In this document: positions 55,920 to 64,000 of the stretch, in pieces | Numbering within the stretch: position 1 is the stretch's first letter | Layout: the number at the start of each line of letters is the position of its first letter | Assembly: GCF_910592395.1 (NCBI RefSeq) | Contig: NC_088308.1 | Location: 25,063,501-25,127,500 of the forward strand | Reading direction: 5' to 3' | Origin: Lineus longissimus | Taxonomy: Eukaryota; Nemertea; Pilidiophora; Heteronemertea; Lineidae | Length of the DNA stretch: 64,000 nucleotides | The notes under the pieces: model-generated | What the model was told of the DNA's origin: nothing | The model's input: the letters and a program-made list of their open reading frames with translations, nothing else | Databases searched by the model: none | Position numbers and translations under genes: made by a program

Positions 55920-58900
55920 ATGCTTCTGAAAGAATATCGAATATGTATGCCAATATCAGTGGAAGAGGTGATTATTTAGTGCTTGTTATCAGATTTTTAC
56001 TGTCCGGGAATAGAACATTATCCCACTGTTATATATATTATCGATCCTATTATCGGATAATTTTAACTTCAGCCCAGCTTATCATCGAGCTGCTTTTTAT
56101 TCTGTTGGCTGATTGTTGAGCCTGCTCATCCCATGGCCAAAGAGGAAGAGATGGAATAGGCCATGATGACTTTTTTGGTAATTTTGCACCACCACCATAC
56201 TCATACTGCTGTCCACACCAGGTAGGGACGTCCAGGTAACGGTACAGGTCGGGACCAGGACGTCCAGACTCTAGGTGTGCCGATGCAGAGGTACAACACT
56301 GAACACAGGCGAGGATAGGCTAGTGAGGAGGGCCAGGGGCCTTTCTTGTAACTATAGACATATGTCAGCAACATGACACATGATACTCAATTGCCTGTGT
56401 AAAATCCCCTCCACAAAATAATTTCTATGTATTTTATCTATCTTCAATTTCAGTATCATAAAGGTCAACTTTACATGATAGCGAAGCATAGTAATGAGCA
56501 AAGCGAGAAAGGTGATGGTGTGGAAGTGGTGAAGAATGAACCTACTGAAGATCCGGTGCATGGCAAGGGCCAGTACACAGAGAAAAGGATTCATTTACTA
56601 AGGTAAGTCTTATGTACCTGAAGTGAACAGTGTAACGTTTGTGATGATGCTGAAAGTTGACGAGTTTGCTCATTTTCAATTGGCGGTCAATTCATAACAG
56701 CTACGATGTGTTACAGAAGCGAGAACAGGCCACAAGGTTTCAGGAATCGATGTGTTACAGGTGTTCTTGCACAATATGATATCATCTTGTTGATGTGATG
56801 TGAACTTGCACTTTACTACAGGAGAAAATGGGTGAGTTTATCTATTTAAAGTCCTGTGTATGATCAATGATGAGATAAACTTTGTTAAATCTTATTTTCA
56901 GTCGTTTACCTGGTTGGATTAAAGCAATGTTGCCAGTGTTCTGTTATGTAACAGAAAAAGCCTGGAACTACTATCCATTTACTATCACAGAATATACTGT
57001 AAGTATATATTCATGGTCAAAGTTAATGTGGCTTGGTAGTTAGGTAGTTCATCCAACCCACAATCCAAGTGTTGTGGGTTCAAATCCATCTAGTCTGGTC
57101 ATGCACTGTATTTATACTATAGCAGCGATTCATAGCCGGAGACAGAGTGCTTTTGTGGAGACTTGTATTGGTTGTCAAGTACATTGAGGTGATGAACAGT
57201 GTACCTGCATTTTTACAACGCTTGTACGAAAGTCCCTCTATAACTTAAGCACAGGAAATCTGTCAGATTCTGGTCAAACTAATAAGGGCCCTATCATGTG
57301 TTCACAAGAAAAATGTTTACTGAAACTGGTTGTTGACTAATATCTATTCTTGTGAACTGTGCAATTCAGTTGTTACACAATTCTTTTTTTCAGTGTTCAG
57401 TGGTTCCTGGGTTCAGTATACATATCAAGTCATGTTATGAAAACAACAATGGATCATCAGAAAATGTAAGTACATACATTGAATAGCACAACAGATGGGC
57501 CTTTTGCCAAGTGCTAATTGATAGTAATTTTCAACTTCCTGCTTAGTAGTGATGTGCATTGGTGATTGTTGTGCAATTATGGCTATTATAGATGTGAGCT
57601 CACTAATAAACACAACATGCAAGTAAGTTATGTTTTGTTTCGTTTTTGCAGAATAACGAAACTAACTTGTTGTGGTATGATTTGTCGAAAGGACTTTAAA
57701 GGAACTATAGATGCAGGGCTTACATTGTATCACTCCTCAATCAGTGCTAAAGGGTTACTTTACTTTTCAGTGTTTGAACTTACCTGAGGATCAGTTAGAG
57801 AGAGAGGTGGTTCACCTTGATATTGCCTATGATGAATTCCCTGAGAAACATTATAAAGAATCTGAAGTAAGTATTCTGTCCATACAATCAAGTCCTTCCA
57901 ATATGAGAATGACTGTCAGGAAAGTTGACAAAACTATCTGAAGTCATTTGTGTTATACGTGAGTTGTGCGGGAGAAAAGAGAAAATGTTAAAAAGGTGTT
58001 GAAGTTGTAAAGGGTTTTTCAATACCTTATAAATTAAACTACATTCGGTGTCATTGTATCCATTATATTTTTCAGGACTGTAAAAAATTCAAGTCAGTGA
58101 AAACAGGACGAGGACCATTGGAACCAGGTTGGAGGGTAAGAATTTGATGTCACTTATGAAGCATAAATTGGAGAAAAGTTGTGCTGTAAACAACAAACTG
58201 TAGGTCATCATGGCAAAAGGGGATGACATTGAAAGAATAGCTTTAATTGTCTCAGTAAAATTTTAAAAGATTGTCAGCTGAGTTCTCTGCATTATTTCCC
58301 AGCTCCATAGTGTTGGTGTTATGTATTGTGTTATTCAAACCCCTGTGTTATTCAAGTTTCTTACATGATGTTTGCCCAATGATTTACCAATGTACTCATC
58401 ATATGTCACCCGAGTCAACTTTCTTTGTTTTGTTTCAGGATGCCACCGATCCGATAATGTGTTCATATAAAGCAGTTGAAGTGAAGTTTGAGCTTTGGGG
58501 TTTCCAAACGAGAGTTGAGGGTTTCACTCACAGTGTTGTTAGGGATATTCTACTTGTTGGACACAGACAAGCGTTTTCCTGGATCGATGAATGGTTTGGT
58601 GAGTATCATTTGTTTTGATTTGATGGGATTTTGTCGTGAGAAGATGTTTTCCTATACAGATCGTTATGCAGATACTTGGATTACATGTCTTGCAAAGTGT
58701 TTACAATTTAGGGTTGGACACTGCTCAAACAGTCAAAGCTGTGAAATATAATGGCCACGAATATTTCTAGGTTATCAGTACTTTGAAGGAGTAACCTATA
58801 ACGAAGTTGATTGATCTTATTTTCTTTCCAGGCATGAGCATTGACGATATCAGAAATTATGAAAACAAGATGAATGCAGAGACCAATCAAAAGGTTATGC

Positions 58901-58953
58901 AGGCGGAATTGCTGCCCTCATCTACCGCTACTGAGGTGCCAGTTGAAACATAA
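55920..58953 (+). CDS. PITPNC1: cytoplasmic phosphatidylinositol transfer protein 1 (RdgB-beta type), complete (8 exons, 267 aa)
   Basis: Single-domain START-like lipid transfer protein that moves phosphatidylinositol or phosphatidic acid between membranes. Exons: 55920-55967, 56454-56602, 56902-56998, 57394-57465, 57771-57866, 58076-58135, 58439-58598, 58832-58953 (TAA); 804 nt, frame kept throughout. The start MLLKEYRICMPISVEE is the canonical PITPNC1 N-terminus, encoded by a 48-nt first exon. Family motifs follow: KGQLYMIAKHSNEQS, EKAWNYYPFTITEYT, ETVHLDIAYDE-like VVHLDIAYDEFPEKHYKESE, VKFELWGFQTRVE and HRQAFSWIDEWF. The C-terminus is short (268-residue human isoform-like) and lacks the long 14-3-3-binding tail of the 332-aa human form, unless alternatively spliced. 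Confidence 0.95.
55968..58831 (+). other. PITPNC1 introns
   Basis: Seven GT-AG introns of 203-486 nt (longest 55968-56453). In 57466-57770 an additional acceptor-like site (TTTTTGCAG at about 57651) could define an alternative exon, but its frame hits a stop after about 17 codons. Nothing else was seen. Confidence 0.7.
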
Positions 58954-61379
58954 CGTCAAAGCTGGCAATCATATGCAATCTTATGACTGTTCTGAGATGG
59001 CATCCTCATTTCCCTGTTCAAAATTACTCAAGTTCTATATTTGTTTGAAGTGATGTTGGCTGCATGATGTTTCAGAATTAGAATCAAAACTGGTACTCAT
59101 TTGGTTCAATAATTCAAACTGAACAGAACATACATGTCTAACGTTTTTCGTATTGATTTTAAAACTCCTCGATTCTAAAAAAACCGAATGTTGACTGTTC
59201 AAAGACACGCCATGACAAAAACAAAATTCTAAATTGCTTGTTTGTATGTTGCTCGAGCCTTTCATCATAAACTTGAAGCAACGATACCCAGCAATAATAC
59301 AACTTTAAATTGATGAAAAATGCTCACAATAATAGGTTACCTTGTTTGTATCTGTATATTGATATTTGATGTTAAACAATATTTGGTGTATTCAATCAGG
59401 GATAATAGTGTGCAGGGTACAGTTAGTTATTCACAGGTTAAGTTATGTCAGAAAGACTGTCTGCATGCAATGTTCATCTTATTCACATTCCATTTCACTA
59501 TTCCTCTCAAATGGAATGGGAGGTCTAGTGAGTCGGGGAAGTTAATTCTTTGGTTTAGAGCCTGACTTGGGCCAAACTTTCAGTACTGTAGCTCTCTAAA
59601 GGAAAATGAAGTAATGCCAAGTTGTTGACTTTGCATGGCAGCTAAGTGTCTTACTCTTCTCACTTGGCTATGTGGATAGAGTTGTATTGAGTTGTATAAA
59701 GTAAGATAGCTGTAAGGCAAGGGGCTTGATGGATCATAATGGTGAAATGGCTGGTGCAATTTTCTGTTAGTGCCTTAAACTTGGTTCACAGTTTTGCATA
59801 ATAAATGACAGTGCGCATATGCTTATAGTTGCTTCTTATTGGGGAAGCGCAGGCGTAGTGTACAAAGAAAATTACATGGAATCGTTTTGGTGCTTTATGG
59901 TGGTTTCTTCTCCCTGAAGCTTATTAGAATATCATTCCATATCATCCAAGGGATTTTAGTTTTACTGTTTCTGTTGCATGTTACAACAATGAACTGAATT
60001 GGTTATAGAAGTCCAGTGTATATTGGAAAAAATTGCTTTTAGTGTATGAAGGAATTTACCATCATTATCATATTTACCAGTGGGTAACGATGAAAGAAAA
60101 TATAAGGTTTGAAGAAAGTTAGTTGAATACGCAGAAATACTCGTTGAATTATTTGACAAATATTGTCACATCTTTGATTGTCGTGGGGGCTGTACATTAG
60201 GTAAGTAAGAGACACTGATATATGTTGTGGGGAAGTGATGACAGACTTGTTATGGTGCCGGGAGATGAATGTGCATGTGTGAAACAAGGGGAAGACAGCA
60301 CAAAATCTGGCACAAAATCTGATACAGGTTTATTTCTGAATGACATCAATTCCATTAGAAAAACTTGCACTTGACATAAAAACACCAGAGAAATGTGAGT
60401 AACAGCAAAGTTGTTGGGTAGGTATCATTGATATTTGTGACAGGTCACCAGGGACTTCAGCTGTAAAAAAATATAGTGACCCACTATTTATGAGATGTAG
60501 TTCTTTGTTTCCCTTTCATAACCAAACAACTAATGAACTATGCTGCTATTTATGGAACCTGTTGTTGGATTGAGTACAAGTGCACAACAGCTGTGATGTA
60601 AGAAATGATAATGTTAGTTGGTTTGTGACATTGCTGAAATGTTGAGTGCTAGTTTTATTTGGTTTACTGTTAACTTTAGAATATTTATCATTGGGTACAT
60701 TTGTTGTTTTCATTGTACATGTAGTTTACAATTGTGATTATTGGTTTTAGATGTCATTTTAGTTGTAGTTCTTGATTCATTGAAATCTTTCTCATCTGAA
60801 CAAAACAAGTGAAGATTAGAGTTCTAAAATGGATTTTATCAAAATGAAATGGATATCGGTTGGTTGAGTATCTTGACATTAAATATAATGAGAGAAGCAG
60901 TAACTGTAGAGGTTTATTCATAAAGGTAGTGATAATTCAAACAATAACGGAACATGGTGATTTCTTGAATCACACAAATGCTCATGAAAATTTTGATGTG
61001 GTCAATTCTCCCAAGGTTTAAACCACACACCCTTTCTTTCCCTCTCCAAAAGCAGAGGTAGATTGACTTACTGAATGCCTTCACTCGTGTAAGGCGACAG
61101 AGATCCTGTTGACCAGTTTTGGCGGACTCCAAATTTGTACAAAAACATCAAGCCAAGAAATTGTTAGCTGTCAGTAATTCACGATCCACCTCATCTGTAT
61201 CCCCATGTTACTCTAGATGATTCCAGATATTTTACACCACATTATAGACACTATTTACAACTACTGCCTGACTAGTTGCTGTCCAAATCATACATTTATA
61301 TAGATAGAACCAAATAAAATTGTATATTAGAGTCTAATGCATTTCCGAGTTTGATTGATGTTCTGCGCCAAGAGCAGCT
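58954..61379 (+). other. PITPNC1 3'UTR and intergenic region
   Basis: AT-rich non-coding sequence. AATAAA hexamers at 59800-59805 and 61313-61318 are candidate poly(A) signals. The second would make a 2.4-kb 3'UTR. No other gene was recognised. Confidence 0.5.
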
Positions 61380-61531
61380 TATAGAGGTTCTTCACTGACG
61401 TCACATGATGACGTTGCCAAATGTTTTGCACTGCCATATTGGCCGTCTCACGTGGTCACGACGTAAAGGAAATGCATTGGCAGGTGGTCGTCAAAACGTC
61501 GCGTCAGGACGTCACGTGAAGAACCTCTATA
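61380..61531. mobile_element. 150-bp palindromic MITE
   Basis: Ends TATAGAGGTTCTTCACTGACGT and its near reverse complement ACGTCACGTGAAGAACCTCTATA are separated by about 105 nt rich in ACGT and CGTC blocks. The outer TATA could include a TA duplication. It sits in the spacer between the two convergent genes. Confidence 0.75.
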
Positions 61532-61663
61532 GCATTGCTGCATGTGCTCACTGGTTGACCACCCCATGCACTACACTTGTGCTGAGACGCTCTTTTATTG
61601 GTGACAGAAGGTGAAATATTTTCACCAAGAAGATAAAAATACATAAAACCAAAAGCTTTGTGT

Positions 61664-62175
61664 TGATCACTGACATCTTTATTCATAAAATAAAAGCTAT
61701 TTACACAATATACAGAAAATGGCTGGTAGAAACCTAGTAAGTGTACCTAGTGCGTGAAAGACATATCACAGTCATGAGAGTATGTGCAAAATCATTAAAA
61801 TAAGACACAAATTTACTGAGGATTAAAGGTAACCTCCTACAAAGGCACCAAATAACTTTTATCAAACTTACAGTTATTATAGCATGAAATAACAATCCTG
61901 ATTTGCATGGTATATTGAGTGTACATTACTAAACAACATTTAGATAGCAGCAATATCAAAAGTACATTGAAAGTTCTACTGTGGCCGAATTAAAAGAAAA
62001 TCAAAAGATCATACATGTAAAAATATTTTCTAACGCAAGCAGACAGTTTAATGTACATGTACTTCACATATCAACGTGGTACAGTTTACATACTTGTGGC
62101 AACAATGTCAAAGTGATGTTTAGATAAGCAATTTTAGATGAAATTTGTGTAAACATTAAATTGAAATCAAGGTCC
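61664..62175 (-). other. 3'UTR of the UPF0728 gene
   Basis: On the minus strand an AATAAAG hexamer at about 61678-61684 lies roughly 490 nt past the stop codon. The interval is non-coding. This places the two convergent transcripts' ends within a few hundred bases of each other. Confidence 0.5.
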
Positions 62176-63124
62176 TTAATATGCTTCCACAACTGCCTCC
62201 AAAGCTTTGCTGCAAATGTCATCAAGTTTACCATCACCACCTGAGGGAAAAAGATAAACATACATTTCAGAAACATTTTATTATTTTTTCAAGATCAATA
62301 CCACAAGAAAAGTACACCTCATTTCGATTTTGTCGACATCTTAGATTTCCAATGATTGTAACAACTCTGTCTCCTTGCTGCAAGATATTTCCATTTATAC
62401 GTTTTTGAAAGAATTACAGTGCATTCTGAAAACCTTTGTTCTTGGAACTACTGGATATGTGTGTTCACCAGTGGACACTGGAGTTGTAACGTGAATTATT
62501 TTGATGGTAATACATCACCATGGCTGTCACTCTGTAATGACCATACTGAAAAATATTGAACTCAGTGAATTACAATGCAGACAGTCTTATTCATTTTTTG
62601 GCCATACAACGAAAGCTTGCCTGCTGACAATTTAACCTACCATAATCTAATTCTCTGATATCACAGCTGAATATTCGTTCTCCATTTACCCATAACTCAA
62701 CTACATTCCAGTCATTCATCTTAACCAGCTCAGGGTTGTGTCCATCTGCCTTTAAAACAGCTGAGGAGAAAGAGTGAAATTATGATTCGGTCAACAACAA
62801 ATCAGCGACCTACAAGCATCAGGGCATATTCGAGTGCATGATAACAAAGCAATCAGAACCTTTAACTCATAATTTCCCAAACAGTTGTTATGGTTACAAA
62901 AGCCTTAATCCTCCGCCTCCGAAAGGCGAGAACTTAATGTCTGACCAGATACGGGCATAGATTTTCTTGTGGGACACGGCTGACACATGCTGCTGTTTTA
63001 TTAGATTTAAGTTTCCTCCCCAATACTTACTCATTAAGCCCTCGAGTCTGGACTCCCTGTGATCCACAACACCACAACTTTCATATGGACCATAATGGAC
63101 ATAAACTATGGCGTTGGCAGGCAT
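62176..63124 (-). CDS. C10orf53: UPF0728 family protein (C10orf53 homologue), complete (3 exons, 92 aa)
   Basis: Small conserved animal protein of unknown function. Exons on minus: 63124-63031, 62760-62641 and 62240-62176 (TAA); 279 nt, in phase. The N-terminus MPANAIVYVHYGPYESCGVV is the family's characteristic start. Then ADGHNPELVKMNDWNVVELW and CDIRELDYGGDGKLDDIC follow, and it ends EAVVEAY. Length is that of the human short form (about 93 aa). Both introns are GT-AG (CCTCAG acceptor at exon 2, CCCTCAG at exon 3). The human gene lies near PARG. No domain with known activity is visible; do not infer a function. Confidence 0.94.
62241..62640 (-). other. UPF0728 gene intron 2
   Basis: 400-nt intron between GTAGGT donor and CTCAG acceptor on the minus strand. 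No additional feature was seen. Confidence 0.7.
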
Positions 63125-64000
63125 TCTGAAAGTAGATTCATTTGATTTACAGTAGTGGCAGGGGGAGTGCCTGACGGTACTGGTTGGTGCTAAAGTCGCT
63201 AGGCCCTAAAGTAAAGTCAAAGTGCATGGGTGCATGCTGGTCCTGGCCTAGCCCTGCCTAGGCCTAATATTAGGCTACGCAGTCGTAGACTTTCGTCTTT
63301 CTTGGTCAGCAATGTTAGAATGTTCTGAATTTGAGACTAAATGACCCATGGGTTTAGCATATCAAATGCTTATATGATTGATCTACGCATTATATCAGCA
63401 TCGAGTAGAATTTGGGGAGGAAATCGCACCTAAAATCGGTTTAAAAATTGCAGGAAAAAGGCAAAGCATCATCCGTTTCCAAGGACCATTCCTCAGTGGC
63501 GCCCTCTTGTGAGGATTTGCGATTTGTTACATCCGCGATATACACATCGAGGGATGTCGGAGGGATTCGCAGTTGTTTCGCTTCCTGACCTTTTCGCCCC
63601 CAGTCGCTTCGCTCCAGCCAGCCTCGCTCTGCCAGTTGGCCATCTTGACACTAGAGGCGCTGATTTCGTTTCATACGAATTTTTATATTTCGGCACTGGA
63701 GCGAGTTTGGTTGTTACCATGATATTTATACAAAAACTTGCAAAACCTTCAAAGACGGGGCGAAATGAATACAGACTAGCAAATACCTTTACTTCAATAC
63801 TGTACAGAAAGGCCAAGTGTGAATGAGAACATTGGAGCTTTAGATAAAAGCATTTGCCAGTAGTCTTTATTCATATCACCCATTGTCACCCCCAGGATTG
63901 AATAAGACACTGTCAGATACAGTTCCAGATATGACACTGTTAGATACAGTCCCGTATAAGACAGTTACACCTCGTTTGACCAAATAAGACACTGTAGCCT
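63125..64000. other. UPF0728 gene upstream region; no further gene supported
   Basis: Contains the likely promoter of the minus-strand gene. A relatively CpG-rich stretch (63500-63680) has overlapping ORFs on both strands (105 and 107 codons) with no family signal. The last 150 nt hold imperfect repeats of GACACTGT(C/T)AGATACAGT. Confidence 0.45.
63905..63995. repeat. imperfect tandem repeat
   Basis: Three to four units like AAGACACTGTCAGATACAGT run to the window edge; the repeat probably continues beyond it. Confidence 0.7.

Noticed and set aside
63493-63826. Overlapping 105- and 107-codon ORFs on both strands
   Set aside because: Overlapping open frames on both strands in a CpG-rich stretch, no known domain, no supporting splice sites; more likely promoter sequence.

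Overview
The window is nuclear DNA from an invertebrate animal. Genes are split by many short GT-AG introns, proteins match animal families end to end, and the intergenic DNA is packed with animal-type mobile elements (BEL/Pao, non-LTR, piggyBac, Tigger-like and foldback elements, a tRNA-derived SINE). Gene content and repeat style suggest a marine lophotrochozoan or invertebrate deuterostome; I cannot fix the phylum. No prokaryotic, organellar or free-virus sequence was seen.

Left third (1-18.5 kb): the 3' part of a WDFY3/Alfy-type gene on + (19 exons, 1,294 codable residues, PH-BEACH, BEACH, WD40, FYVE). Its 7.3-kb fourth intron holds an intact single-exon melatonin-receptor-like GPCR on the opposite strand.

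Middle (18.5-46 kb): almost entirely repeats. In order: degenerate repeats, a 65-68 bp minisatellite, a piggyBac remnant, a tRNA-derived SINE, a broken non-LTR reverse transcriptase, and a 348-bp satellite array. A BEL/Pao element sits inside that array. The BEL/Pao copy is itself broken by a 900-bp foldback element and by a 4.74-kb DNA transposon with 1.2-kb terminal inverted repeats. Target-site duplications are readable for all three insertions (CAGGC, GTCGGA, TAA), so the order of events can be read. The 4.74-kb transposon has no visible DDE transposase. Its only gene is a decayed protein carrying all the acidic motifs of a FEN/XRN-type 5' nuclease; I regard this as the most interesting item in the window.

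Right third (46-64 kb): a complete poly(ADP-ribose) glycohydrolase gene (PARG, 17 exons, 698 aa, +), a complete phosphatidylinositol transfer protein gene of the PITPNC1/RdgB-beta type (8 exons, 267 aa, +), and convergent to it a complete UPF0728/C10orf53 homologue (3 exons, 92 aa, -). PARG, C10orf53 and the WDFY3 paralogue WDFY4 lie together on human 10q11.23, so this block looks like conserved ancient linkage.

All exon models keep frame across every junction (3,885, 2,097, 804 and 279 coding nt), which is strong internal support. Expression, UTR ends and transcription starts cannot be seen from sequence alone.
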